From positions 25,704,067-25,768,066 of the forward strand of contig JARWKL010000010.1 of assembly GCA_029961685.1 (NCBI GenBank): a stretch of DNA of 64,000 nucleotides, read 5' to 3'. The translations under genes and the position numbers were made by a program. The stretch comes from Aristolochia californica. Taxonomy: Eukaryota > Streptophyta > Magnoliopsida > Piperales > Aristolochiaceae. Every line of letters begins with the position of its first letter. The stretch's first letter is position 1. The notes under the pieces are model-generated. The model had not been told where the DNA came from. It saw only the letters and a program-made list of their open reading frames with translations, and did no database searches. Shown here in pieces: positions 10,700-22,400 of this stretch.

Positions 10700-11015
10700 A
10701 CTTGTATTTCAGTACCTTAGGGGTTTAATTGTAATTTGAAGTTCCATAAGGGTCTAATTGTAATTATAGAACCTTTGATGTTTTCCTTGACCTATTTAGG
10801 GCGTCAAGTGATGGAATGAAAACAAGTATTGATCATTAGTCTAAATGAGATCAGGTTCTCTCTCTAAAGAGGCCTAAGGTTGGAGCTCCTTTCAAGGCTC
10901 ACGTCATTCACCATTGGGCGTTCCAGGTACCCCAAATCCCTCCCTTCTTCGTCATTCAATCTGGAAGCTAGAGGAGATCGCCGGGTGACTCGATCCATGG
11001 CTAGAGAGCCTAACA
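10642..11015 (+). repeat. 3' LTR of element A
   Basis: 374 bp, TGTTATGG...CCTAACA, followed by the right TSD TTCTG (11016-11020). It lies downstream of a purine tract similar to that of B. Confidence 0.95.
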
Positions 11016-11570
11016 TTCTGATCTCGAATTTGATTCGAGATTTAGATAAATCGAACTGAATCGAGCCAAAACTGAGCCGAACTCAAACTACTTCTGAACC
11101 GGCTAGTAGTGAGCAATGATTTGAGTGCTTTTTCCTTGAAGATCAATCTATTGGTTGATTCTTTGTACGTGATTTTGTATTCGCTGTATATTCCTCAAAT
11201 TGATGAAGAAGCGTTATGGGATCTATTTAGGTTGCTGAGTTTCTTAACGTTTTTTTCAAAAGGCTTTTGAAATTTGGTGCCTTGGTTCGGACCTCTTGAA
11301 TGTCAAATTTTACTGAATTGTTCAAAATTATTTATTTATTCTATTTTCTTTCTCTAAATTACTAGCTTAGTTTTGTGGGGGCAAGCGGATTTTTATAGAT
11401 ACCGTTTTAGAGATTTGGTAATACTTGGAGTAAGAATACAACAGGTTGAACAACTTGTTGGTTAGTGACTTCTCTTCTACATGTACTTGAGAGGTAAAGC
11501 TAGTGGATTAAAATGTGCATTTGTATGTTGCTATTCCTTATAGGTCTCATATGCAAGTTTTTCTCTTCCC

Positions 11571-11692
11571 AAAAGTGAGAGGCTGGCAAAATAATTGTTT
11601 TGATAAATTTTGCCTAGTGCAAGGGGCACCCAAAAGTGAGAGGCTGGCAAAATAATTGTTTTGATAAATTTTGCCTAGTGCAAGGGGCACCC
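11571..11692. repeat. 61-bp perfect tandem duplication
   Basis: The unit beginning AAAAGTGAGAGGCTGGCAAA and ending GGGGCACCC occurs twice without a gap (11571-11631 and 11632-11692), apparently identical. It lies about 470 bases upstream of the S-acyltransferase start codon. The rest of 11111-12160 holds no gene I recognise. A 71-codon frame at 11918 could be an upstream ORF or chance. Confidence 0.85.
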
Positions 11693-12160
11693 GGGCCGTG
11701 GAGTCTCAATGCCTGCCAGGGACATGTCTTGCTTCAAATTATAGACATCGCCCAGCAAGGAGTACAACCCGGTTCAAATTATTCTTTGGAAAGTAATCGA
11801 AGGTTCTGTTGAAGCAACCGGTCCCTTCTAAAGGACAAAATCAATGAGTCATTTCAGCGACGAAAAAGGACAATTGCGTCATTCTCAAAAATTTCAATTT
11901 TAAGCTCCTTCCCTTCCATGTCTCTCACCGTTTTCTTTGCCATCCTTCCAACGCCGTCCCTTGCCGGGGAAAAGCGGAGTCGCCGCCGTCTCCAGCGCCG
12001 GTGGCGTCCGTTCCTTTTATTATGGCCGCAGTCTGATTTTTCTGAGCTTCTTATTTCTTTCATTAGCTTCAGTTCCACATCGTTACGTTGGAGCACTTCC
12101 TTGACTTCTGCACCTAAAAACTCTTCGCAGTGAAAACCCTAGATCACATAAAACTTGGAT

Positions 12161-15100
12161 ATGCTAATGAAGCGGAACTACGTGTCCCTTCCAATTCTCG
12201 TCGTTCTGTCGGCGATCGGATTTCTCTACTACACGACCGTCTTCGTCGTGATCGATGAATGGCTCGGTCTAAGCACCTCATCCGGACTCTTGAATGCTGT
12301 CGTCTTCACATTCTTGGTCATTATGTCGACTGTTACATACGGTATTGCCATCGTGCGGGATCCAGGTCATATTCCCGCTTCGTTCGTACCGGAAATTGAA
12401 GACGCTGAAAGCTCAATTCACGAGATCAAGCGGAAGGTGAGTATGTTACCCTTGAAATTTCTCTTTTAGGATTTTCCAATTGGTATTTTGAGGATAGTTA
12501 TTTAAGTTTCGTGTTTAATATGGGGTATTGGACCTTTTTGAGGATCGGATGCCAACGAGTGTTTGTCTTCGGAATATTTTGCAGTATATATCATGGAATA
12601 AAAAGATGTGTATTCGGTCCATTTTATTACCTGAAGAGATATCTGGTGTTAGGTAGCTTGTGACGTAACGTTCGTCATCATCAATCCTGTGCACGCTATC
12701 TCCTCCTAAAATGAATTATTACCATGAATGAAATTCCAATTTTCATTTGCTCTTGTTATTAGTTAATATGGATATTTAAAATTTTATGCTTTTAGTTAGT
12801 TAAAAACTTGGGGGGTATAGTCTATTAGATACTCTGTTTTTTGTGTTTCGTCTTTAATCTCTGTTCTTGTTTCCTTATAACTTTTGGTCTTGCATTATCT
12901 GAATCAAATGTTATTGCTTCTGTAATTTTGTCATACCCTCGTGCCTGTATATTCACTTTGTAAGCTCATTTCATCCTTCTGTGCTGGCACGTAAAAGAAT
13001 TTGTAAGTTAATCTAAAACAGAACTGACAAATGGGTGGAACCGGGTACTTGTATGAACTATATTTGAGTGTTTCCAAAACGCGAAAACTCCATCAAAGTT
13101 CAAACAGCCACTTGAAACTGCTATTTCTCTCTAATTCGATGTATTGTTGCTCTTTTCAGAAAAGAGGTGAATTTTTTTTTGAATGTCATCATAAAATGTC
13201 TTCAAGGCATTATTTTGTATCAGTTCAAGGCAGGTTGGTCCTTATTGTAGTTTGGATTGCCTTGCTTGCATGGATAACTGGTTTTATTGCGGCAATTATA
13301 TTTACTAACACTATCACTATCAATGAGACAACTAAGAACTCATAAAATTTTACTAAGTGTATGCCTTTCACCCCAATAAAATAATGTAGCCAGCAATTAT
13401 CCAAGTTCTTTAAGCATGAATTCAACTCTAGGCAGGCTAATCTAGAAAGATAAATGTACTTGTGGTTTCACATACTTTCTTATGAATCTTTTGCTGTTGC
13501 CTATATCTCTTGAGTGTAGATGTATTATTCCATCATTGTGTTAGTTTGAGAACAATTATCAAACAGAAAGCTACTAGGTATTCTTGGAAATATTGTCTAA
13601 ATTTCTTTGTCATTCATAGAGAACTTTTGTCATAGCCAAAAATGACAACCAACTAATTGTATGTGCTTCCTTAAACATTGATTCCTATATTGCATAATAG
13701 AATTGTTCCTAATTTGAGGTGAAGGTTAGTAGTGATTCTTACTGGTTTGCAATATCTTTTGGTAATTGCTTTGAGGCTATGTTGCTAGTCACATCTATGT
13801 GCCTAGGGGTGCCATTGAGCTGAGCCAAGCTAGAACCTGCATTTGTTCGAGTTTGGCTTGATCTGAATACTTCGAACTCGAGTCCAGCCTTGAGCGTAAA
13901 TTTGGAATCGAGCTCAAGCCCAAAAATTTTAACCGAGTTTGAGCTTGAACTCGAACCAGGTTCAAGCTCCAACTTACATTTAAAACTTTGCAATTTAAGA
14001 GTCGGGTTCGAGTTTTATCTCTTTTTCATTATGAAGCTTATTTTTTTCTTGTTAAGTTAAAGTGTAAACCAACATTTTTTTTTTTTTTGTTTTTTTTGAG
14101 CTTTATGGCTACGGACTCGCACAATTAAACTAGGCTCTCTTTTATTTTAGACACACAATCTCTTTTGTGCCTTAAATTTTCCAACAATTTCACAAGGCAT
14201 CTTCAGCATTCAACTCTATAAAAACTCTTCATTTGTAAAATACAAACCAACAAACTTGGGACTTTTTGCAGTTTTCACATTGTTTTCAATTCAATTAGAA
14301 GTGAAGAGGTGACTTGGGACTCTTTGAAGAGGGGACTTATACGATTTCAAGGGCAAGTTTCCCTAGCCCACTAGCCTCATCCGCCCAATCCCTAAATTCA
14401 GGTCAATTCAGCAAGTCATGAAATTGTATTTTATACAAGACCAATTATCAAACAACTACAAGGCATGACCTCTACAAGCGCCTATCAACATGCGATAGGG
14501 TTGGGTGCACATACAAGACACAGTAGTAGATAGTAGGGACAAGAAGCAACGCATACAAAACTGAAAAATTACTCTCAAAATCAAACCCTAGATTCATAAG
14601 TAGAAGAAAATAAACAAAAACCAAATCCTTCACAAAACAATAGATTCATAAGTAAAAAAAAAAACAGAAAATAAGAAAATTGATCCTTTGACAAAACCAA
14701 ACCTTGATGAGGAATTTCCCTTTTTTCGTCGGCAATAGCAAATCTTGGCGAAAACCAGTTGATTGAAGAGGCTATTGAAACAGGGCACTGTTGGCAAATC
14801 TCGACGTTTGACGGTGAAGAACATGGTGATGGCACTATTGAAATGGGGCATCCCTCCAGGCAGAGTTCGAGAGTTTTTAGACTCTCTGGATTTGTTAGAG
14901 AAGATGGCATTAGTGGAGTTTTGGAGAGTGTACGGGAGAGGAGGAGAGACCTAGACATGAGAGCGGCGATTTTTCTGTCCCGTCTTTGCAATTTGCAACT
15001 TGTTATCCCGATTTTCCCGAAGCTGAAGAGTGAAGACCCCGAAGGTCCGAAGGAATTTAAGTTACTGGTCTGATTTGCGAGCTCACGAACCAAACTGAGG

Positions 15101-18100
15101 CTTAGTCGAGCTTGGGTCGTGTAACTAAACGAACAAAACCCATATTTCGAATTCGATTTGAGATTGCGATTGATTGGCTCGGTTCGATGTCACCCCTATA
15201 TGTACCCATGGTAGACTTTCTCTTCATGGACATGGATAGAACAACATACTTGGACATATTGAATTGTGTAGGAGACACATGTATAAGTTTCTTTTTGGAT
15301 CCAACTTGAATTAACTATGTTCTGGTGTGACCGACTCATTCAGTAGCCAGGTTTATTATTCCTATGTCTAGTATCACATAAATAACTTGACTGCTCTATT
15401 AACCCAACACTTACACACACACACACATGTACACATATTTAATTCGTCTTACTTTTTTTTATCGTCGGGTTGTAGATTATAGTCAACACAATATTTGTTG
15501 AGTGTTGATTACACACACAGACTGCACCCATATTTTCTCATTCCATGAAAAGCCGAATGTTACGGTCCCAGATCACGTAGGGAGACCACGTGGAATCGTA
15601 GGGAGATATGGAGAGGAAGACGAAGATCAAGCCAAAGGGAAGCTTAAACCCTAGAACTCGTAAGGAGAGCTCCAAGCCTGTTTAACCTAAAATTAACCTA
15701 AAATCAATGTTTGTCTTTCTCATTACTCTTACCCCTTAAATAGGGTTCACACTGTTAGGGTTTAATATAAAATATTAAAAAAATACCCCTATAAATGAAA
15801 TATTCCAAAAAATACCCCTGCGGCCTAAAACTGAAATAAATAAAGTAAATTAAAATAATAATGTTATTGTGTGCATAACACCGAACCTCAACATTGTCAT
15901 CAACATTCGAAGTAAAAGTTCAAGATTTTATTTGCTTTGTAACAAGTTCAAGTGTATTTTATCTTTGCTTTTTTGGAAGGAAGAGCATAGTCAAATTTTG
16001 GACTCTATTGAATTTCTGATGATTCATCAAACAGCTGTCAAATATTCTGAAAGTTTTTATTTCATTATTAGAGCTCCGTCTAATAGCAAGAAATATATGT
16101 GAGAGTACAATATAAATGGATGTGAGGAAAAAATAGAAGATACAAAATCGTCAAAACACACAAAAGACTACAAAACATTCACAAAAGAAGTGAACTGCTG
16201 CTAGAGAGGTGTTGTCTAGTTCCCTTCCTTGTGTGAGTCTGAGTGTGCTGTCAAGTGATAGTCAAGGGTTGCAAATATCCTTGATCTCATCAAAGTACAT
16301 CAAGAACCTCCTAGAAGACCTTTCTTCCCAAGGAACATATGATAATCACTGTTGAATTGCCCTCCAAGGTAAGGGGAAAAAATGATCTCGGAAGCATGAG
16401 GCCTTGATGGATAGTTTTTATCTTTGCCGATGTAAAATTATACTACCCAAAAGGAGTAGAGAAAACAAGGAGGCATCTCTCACTTGAATCCATAGGGATA
16501 CCCCAACCACATGTCAGTCGGGCCACCCTTGGAGCTGCCATTAAAGTTGAGTTGAGTCATCTCTCTTGAGGGGAAAGCCAAACAACCGAATTGTCAATGT
16601 GATGGGGGGTGGAGTGAATTATAACCTTCCATTCTTTGGATGATAGAACTAGTAAAATGGAAGGTTTCATGATGTTTGGTTGGCCAAAACTATATACAAT
16701 GCATAATTGTTTCATTGATTCCTCCCAATGTTCTTTGGTTGATTTCAAAAATCCTGTTGTTGTGTTCTTTCCATATATCCCTTGTGGTGGAGGCAATATT
16801 AATCTTTTGAAAACCTTATTTGAGTCTTCCAAAAGGAATAAGGAGGGAGAGAAGCATCAAAAGTGAAGGTGGGAAACAAAAGTGAAGACCAAAGTTGAGT
16901 GCAAAGGCTGACCAAATTTGTTGAGAGAATGGGAAGTGAAGCAAAAGATGACTTATCGTTTCTGTATGACTAATGCAAAATTTACAATTTTGGTCATCAA
17001 TTGTGTTTTTCCTTCTGCCATAAGAGTTATCTTTTATTGCACCCTAAAGGAAATGGATGACCTTTGGGAGGGCTTTGATGTGCTAAATTAAGCCCTCATA
17101 CGATCATTGTTGAGGTTGTAGCTAAATTGTAAGAATATTGAGATGCAATTGTGTGAGGCCTAGAAAGGTCATGCTTCCATATCATCATGGCCATCCCTCA
17201 TCCCTACACATGTGGCAACTATGATGGAGAGTAGGTAGTTTGCTTCAAAATCTTTGACATTTGATAAGGGCCTTTTTACATGAATCTTTTACAAAGATAT
17301 TGTTGAATTTTTGGAAAAGAGAAATACTTTATTAACTCGAAATCCCGAACGTCAGCATTGTAAATGGAGACATCAACCCCAGTGGATAGGCAGATGGAGT
17401 TGTGAGCCTCTTCAAGCTTCCCAAAGCTTTGAGCAAGAATGGAGACATGGTCCCCTTTGGAGGCGGCGCGGTGGGCAAGGGCAAGCCCAATTCCGCTGGA
17501 ACCGCTGGTGATAAAAAAGGGAGAGCGTGTACGAGAGGGAGAAGGGAGTGTGAGAGGGAGAGTAGGGAGCGATGAGAGCGAGAGCAACGACTGGTGGGCG
17601 ACGAGGGAGCGAGAGCAGAGTGAGCGATGAGAAGAGGAAATTTCCTTCAGGCCCGACGAGTTCAAGCAGAAGAATCAGGATTTAGGTGGGAATCCTGATT
17701 CAGCCGCTTAACGTTATAGCCACTTCAAGTGAATGATTTGCTTCATTCACTTGAACCTGGCGGAGGTTCCCCACTAATGGGTTCAAGTCAATGAAGCATG
17801 TAATCACATGAACTTGAACTTGAACCCGTGGTGCACTAACCCCCCTTAGATACCAGAATGGGGGCTGCACCTCCTCTTGCAACTTGTTGTTGAGCCAAGT
17901 TCGAATCGAGCTTGAGCGCATGAAATCTACCACAAACAGTGCTCGAGCTCATGAACGGGCGAGCTAGGGAGTCATGGTTTGAGCCAAGCTCGAACCAATC
18001 ATTGGTCAAGCTCGGCTTGGCTCGATGCCACCCTTACATGCATGAAGCTAACTCCAAATCCATTAAACACTGAACTTTCATTGAGGTGGAGCCTGCTATA

Positions 18101-20978
18101 GATCACACAAAAACATCAGGTGGGAGAATTTTCTATTTGATTTCGATCTTTACTCAAGTTAGAAACAATGGCATTGAGTAATCTGTTAGATGGCAATGAG
18201 GAAGAAAAACCAAGCTTCTTCTTGTCTCTTCCTCCCAACAAGCTCAATCATATAGGGCTGTAGACTGAATGGATTCGGTTTTGATATTGAAAATTTCCAA
18301 ATCCAACCCATTTGTAAATATCTGGATGTCTAAAATTTGGATATCCAAAAAACTTTCTGAAGTTATAATTCCAAATTCAGTTCCATCGGATAATTTTTGA
18401 ATCGGGATAATAGCTGGAGGGGTTAAGAGATGCAGAGAAGGTTTTGGAGGGGCTGAGAGTGAGGAAACGGAATACGAAAAGAAGAAAGATAGAGGGAATG
18501 ATTGAAAGAGGGGCCAAGAGGCTGAGAGTGAGGAGTTAAAAGAGAAAATGGAATGGGAAGGAGAGAAGAAGAAAGTAGAAAAGAGGGGTTGAAAGAGGGG
18601 CCAAAGATAGGATTGGAGAGAGACGTTGAGAGAGCTAGACCAGAGAGATATAAAACACAATCATAATTAGAAGGCTTGACATGAGCTTGTGCTTCTTGCT
18701 GGCTTTCATTGATTTTTTTTCTTAACCAAAGCATTTTTGGACTTTTTCTGAACTTGCGCAAAATATTGTGGTCTGTATCTTTGTGGTCCCTTCATAGGAA
18801 AGAGAGGAATCACAGAGTTTTCCCAAAAGCTCATTATATCTTTGTGGTCCCTTAGGGAAAGTCATTGAATAAGTGATGCACCAGATACCTTCCTGGGTGA
18901 GTTTGCTGAAGAAATTTCTGGACTGCACAAGTTCTTTTTTTCTTTTTTCATTTTTTGAAAAGTGACTGCAGAAGTTCATTGGTTGAAAGAATGTGAAGGG
19001 GAATGTAAAATATTCATGTTATTCGTCCTGATTTATCTCTCCTTGGTTTTCTCTTCCATGGGCTCCATTAATTTTCATGGAAGTTCCATGGGTAACTGGG
19101 CTTTTGGGATGGGTGTGTTCCACATGCTTGACGAATCCATTCTCCTCTCTTGCCGGTCTCTTAGGCATTGGTAATTCAACTAAAGTTGGGGCTAAAAGGC
19201 TAAGAATCTTTAAATATATGTTGTTGGGCCCTTCCGAAGTGATGGGGCCTTGATAGTGCTTATCAGATGCTGTAAATGGATTACAAATTTCTTGCTGTTG
19301 TTGCTCAGGCTCTGCCCTTATATTACTCTTTCTTTTCTTGAAAATGTTGATTCACATACACAGACTGTACAACAAACCCCTGGCGTGCCGCCCCCCACCC
19401 TGTCCCTCTCCAAAAAAAATGTGGCCATCGAGCCAAAGGCCCAAATCCACTGATATAACTTTTATTTGGAGATTTTCATTGTTTGTTAATTGCTAGTTGC
19501 TGCTTGTATTCTCATTCTCTTGCTTCACTAAAATTCATACTTATAGAAAAAAGAAGAAGCTCCATCTGCCTTTTTTGTCTGAATGTTAAAAGATCATTTG
19601 CCGTCACATGGAATTTCTTTGGAGAATTTGGTTTTCATAATGGCAACTTTCGGACAGGGTGGTGACTTGAGATACTGTCAGAAGTGTTCACACTATAAAC
19701 CTCCTCGTGCACATCATTGTCGTGTTTGCAAAAGGTGCATTTTGAGGATGGTATGTATGAACGAACCATTTTGCTGTTCTGAAGTTTCTTTCCTTTTAGC
19801 TTGATAAAAAAAAAGTTTCTTTCTTTTTAAATCAAATGCCTGAAATTTCTGTAGCCAGTCTAACAATACTCTTTTAACATTTTTCTGTGATGCATGCAGG
19901 ATCATCATTGTGTTTGGCTAAATAACTGTGTGGGCCACGCTAACTATAAGATTTTCTTCGTCTTTGTGATGTATGCTGTAACAGCTTGTATCTATGCCAT
20001 GGTATACTTTTTTACCTTGGTTAAGTTTCCTAAATGTGACCAGAAATTTACAAGCCGCTCATACTATTTATGATGATCTTGTTCAGGTTTTGCTTGTGGG
20101 TAGTGCTGCTCATGATGTTCATAGTGACAATGAGCAGAATGGAGGATCATTCAAAACTTCCTTAGTGAGCTTTTACTTTTTTATTTATTATTTATTATTA
20201 TTATACACATAAGCTACATCCTTTCCCCTAGTTTGAGACTTGAACCTAAGACCTCACACTAGAAACCCCTTATTTGAGTATGTGAACCAAATATCCAATC
20301 TGCCTTCCTTTGTAAGTTATTTGGGCACTTTTGATTGTTATGGTAGATAAAGAACACAATTTTGAGTGGCAATTTTTGTCCACTTGGTCGGCTCTTGAAA
20401 AGTCTGTAGATTACATCTAGGATGCAATACTGAGACCCCTGGTTGAAAGGTTGCTGATGGCCCAAAAATTGAATTCGTTAAGGTCAATGTAGTTATTCAT
20501 TCGGAAAATTTGTGCAGATCATTTGTGGAGTGCTTCTTGTTCCTTTGACCCTAGCATTAAGTATTCTGCTGGGATGGCACGTATATCTCACTCTACATAA
20601 CAAGACAACGATAGAGGTATGGTGCCCTTTTATGATGTGTTCCTTACCAGTAATTCTGTACAAAATTTTGATGCTATGATGTATTCGCAGTATCATGAAG
20701 GAGTGAGGGCAATGTGGCTGGCCGAAAAAATAGGAAATATTTATCGGCACCCATACGATCTTGGTGCCTACGAAAACCTTGTCTTGGTAGGACGAAGAAG
20801 TTGGATGCATTACTGTTTCTACTTTCAGTATCCTTCATGTGAATCATTTTTTCGTCTTCAGGTGCTGGGTCCCAGTATTTCTTGTTGGATATGTCCTACA
20901 TCAAGGCATATTGGCTCTGGTGTTCGCTACCGCACATCCTATGACAACACAGTACCAGTGTCTTCAATGCCAAGATGA
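12161..20978 (+). CDS. PAT16: DHHC protein S-acyltransferase (PAT15/16 type), 7 exons
   Basis: Palmitoylates cysteines of target proteins at endomembranes or the plasma membrane. Exons: 12161-12436, 19658-19750, 19900-20001, 20087-20164, 20518-20616, 20691-20786, 20862-20978; all introns are phase 0 with GT-AG ends. The joined product is 286 residues, the family's usual size. It has membrane segments near 8-30 and 43-67, the DPG motif after the second, and a cysteine-rich domain starting YCQKC at 98. DHHC is at 124-127 ([17 protein letters not shown]), split from the rest of the domain by an intron. Two more membrane segments, the TTxE motif (NKTTIE) and the conserved tail [10 protein letters not shown] follow. 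The first ATG (12161) has a purine at -3; the second (12167, M-K-R) fits the family equally well. Intron 1 is 7.2 kb and full of transposons. The symbol is by family resemblance; PAT15 is the alternative. Confidence 0.92.
13804..15198. mobile_element. hAT-like non-autonomous DNA element in PAT intron 1
   Basis: The ends are inverted: TAGGGGTGCCATTGAGC on the left, and the complement of TAGGGGTGACATCGAACCGAGCC on the right. Flanks are 8-bp near-duplications, TATGTGCC (13796-13803) and TATGTACC (15199-15206), the size hAT elements make. The inner ends are rich in GAGCTCGAAC words, common in plant hAT-related elements. No transposase is visible. A 170-codon minus-strand frame (14581-15093) resembles nothing I know and may be captured or chance. 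Confidence 0.75.
15558..15880. repeat. Solo LTR in PAT intron 1
   Basis: A 323-bp sequence begins TGTTACGGTCCC and ends GTGCATAACA, with the 5-bp duplication CCGAA on both sides (15553-15557 and 15881-15885). No primer-binding site or internal region follows, so it is a solo LTR left by recombination. It is unrelated to the other LTR families here. 15199-15557 holds only a short AC repeat near 15413. Confidence 0.85.
16550..17150 (-). pseudogene. LINE (non-LTR) ORF2 C-terminal remnant
   Basis: Minus-strand translation across frames gives [10 protein letters not shown], then the zinc-finger-like block [20 protein letters not shown] (Cys-x2-Cys...His), then [15 protein letters not shown]. This is the order seen at the C-terminus of plant LINE reverse transcriptases (zf-RVT region). 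Several frameshifts are needed, so it is an old fragment. 15886-16549 lies downstream of it and shows nothing I recognise. Confidence 0.65.
17301..17336 (-). repeat. Terminal 36 bp of a G/H-type LTR
   Basis: TGTTGAATTTTTGGAAAAGA and the following bases match the end of the LTRs at 36282, 28339 and 60757 on the same strand. The match stops abruptly at 17336, exactly where the reductase fragment begins. Confidence 0.6.
17336..17560 (-). pseudogene. 3-ketosphinganine reductase (TSC10-like) gene fragment
   Basis: The minus strand encodes [20 protein letters not shown], then [11 protein letters not shown] and, further on, ADVRDF. This is the NAD(P)-binding start of a short-chain dehydrogenase, closest in wording to plant 3-ketodihydrosphingosine reductase (TSC10), an ER enzyme of sphingolipid synthesis. 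The first glycine of the usual GGSSGIG is Ser here. Homology stops at 17336, plausibly an old exon border. No other exon is present and no catalytic Tyr-x3-Lys is seen, so it is a fragment. It is antisense within PAT intron 1. Confidence 0.7.
17700..18035. repeat. hAT-like remnant with a 13-bp hairpin
   Basis: 17723-17755 contains a perfect 13-bp inverted repeat (TTCAAGTGAATGA / TCATTCACTTGAA). From about 17880 come GAGCTCGAAC-type words, ending in GGCTCGATGCCACCCTTA at 18035. That resembles the right end of the element at 13804-15198. I could not find a matching left end. 18036-19657 is otherwise plain intron; a 138-codon minus frame near 18244-18660 is low-complexity purine/pyrimidine sequence. 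Confidence 0.4.
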
Positions 20979-22400
20979 TACTCGATGCAAGATGTCACTC
21001 CCCATGCTCAAACAGCCAGGAGCCCTCGCAGGTGGCAAGAAGGCCTTCTCCCAGCTGTGCAAGTTATAGGGGAAGGTTGCTTGTCTAAGATTGTGAAGGG
21101 GTTGTAGACAAAATGGGTAACGAGTGCTCCATTACTTATTCCATTTATCTACAACCTGTTGGTGCAATCCGTTTCTCATTATGGTGTTTTTGTCCTGGTC
21201 TTTGTAACAGAAATCAAAAAGAAAGGAGAGCGAGGCCTCACTTTCCTCTGACACGGTGCTACCATCATCCTTCAAGGGGGGAGGAGGGAAGGCCTATCAT
21301 CCTTTCTTTTCTCCCCGATCTCTGTGATCGCTGTACAACACATTGGAAGAAGAAAAGGGGGCAGGTCTTACCCCCCACCCGCAGCCTTGTAGGGGGAGGG
21401 TAGTATCTTCCTGACTGCGTGTTGAACAAGGGGAAGAAGCACTTTCATCCTCCTTAAGCTTCACATGAGAATTACAAATTAAATTATTTTCCTTTACAAA
21501 GTTCTCTAAGTTGCAAAACAAGGGTTAATATAATGGAGAGAACTTTAACGATTAACAAGTTTTTATATAATTAAAGTAAGATTATAAATTTACTTTTCAA
21601 TAGTTCCAAATAATCATATAAGGAATATCATTAATAATAAACATTCTTTTCAATACATAGTAAGTGAGTAAATAAGTATCGATTTTTATTCCTTTCTCAT
21701 TTATAAATGGATAAAACAAATAAGTATGAAGATAATTGAAAAAAAGCCATTTGCGAGAATGGTGTGGCCTCCCCAGCCTTGGCTAATGTTGGGGGAGGCT
21801 TCCTTTAATTGCGTAGCAAGGCAAAAGTGGGAAAGTACTTCCTACATACCTGCTACCAAGCCCAAGGGTTCAAGACCCAGCGGTGAGTTCCACATCAAGG
21901 ACCATCTTTCATTTGTGATTTGCCAATTTACTAAGAAGTACAAGTTAAACAAAAAAGTGTTTAGATAAATGATTTACAATCAAATAGTAATCAGATTAGT
22001 TAGTTTGTAACGATGCATGATGATCAGTTCGCTGATCTGAACTGAACTGGATTGGCATTCAGGCATGGCGCCCCACCCCCTCTATCCTGATTGGCTTTAT
22101 TATCTCTGAAATGACCCTTTGTACTCCTTTTACAAAAAACTTGGCCTCCAAGACGAGATGCTGATGCCTGAGCCTGACTCGTTCATGTTAGGAATTAGAG
22201 AAGGGTACCTCTGACAATTCCACGTGAACTTTTCTCTATGGCACCTGTGGCGATCGCTCCCTTTACAGAATGTAGATCATCTCCTCCTCAGTCCTGTTTC
22301 CATTCCTTCAGTACCGATATGCTCCATCGTATCTTCCCGTTGAGCAGGCAAGCCTCGAAGAGATTACAGACTCAGATCGAGTTTCAACGCTTTGGTCGAT
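20979..22400. other. Intergenic: PAT 3' flank and FHY1-like 5' flank
   Basis: No coding region is recognised. 21240-21420 is GC-rich with runs of G or C. 21540-21720 is very AT-rich. 21763-21900 contains GGTTCAAGACC, which looks like a tRNA B-box and could mark an old SINE, but no A-box or flanking duplication is clear. Confidence 0.4.

Larger units (their letters stand above)
826..11015 (+). mobile_element. Element A: Reina-like Ty3/gypsy chromovirus, decayed, split by element B
   Basis: Two 374-bp LTRs (826-1199 and 10642-11015), each beginning TGTTATGGACTCC and ending CCTAACA, are flanked by the 5-bp duplication TTCTG (821-825 and 11016-11020). I count four differences between the LTRs, about 1%. 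Without B and one TSD copy the element is about 5.09 kb. Short LTRs, the single gag-pol frame and the C-terminal chromodomain fit the Reina clade of plant chromoviruses. The coding frame is broken by nonsense codons and one frameshift, so this copy cannot make its own enzymes. Confidence 0.95.
757..11110. repeat. Degenerate hAT-like remnant split by element A
   Basis: The sequence just left of element A (757-825) and just right of it (11016-11110) is rich in alternating CGAGCTCGACTC / GAATCGAGCC words. Such words are typical of the ends of plant hAT-type non-autonomous elements, and of the better preserved one at 13804-15198. Removing A and one copy of its TTCTG duplication rejoins the two halves. 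I see no clear terminal inverted repeats, so the call is weak. Only the two flanks belong to it. Confidence 0.3.

Noticed and set aside
11918..12133. 71-codon frame upstream of the acyltransferase start
   Set aside because: It could be an upstream ORF, but no transcript start is known, the protein is not recognisable and there is an equally long frame on the other strand.
14581..15093. 170-codon minus-strand frame inside the hAT-like element
   Set aside because: It has no recognisable domain, overlaps frames on the other strand and lies within a non-autonomous element. It is mentioned as possible captured cargo only.
18244..18761. Overlapping 138- and 112-codon minus frames in PAT intron 1
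   Set aside because: They are low-complexity Ser/Phe/Leu frames from purine-rich repeats (GAGAGAGGGG type).
21763..21900. Possible SINE with a tRNA-like B-box
   Set aside because: GGTTCAAGACC is suggestive, but no A-box, poly(A) tail or flanking duplication could be paired with it.
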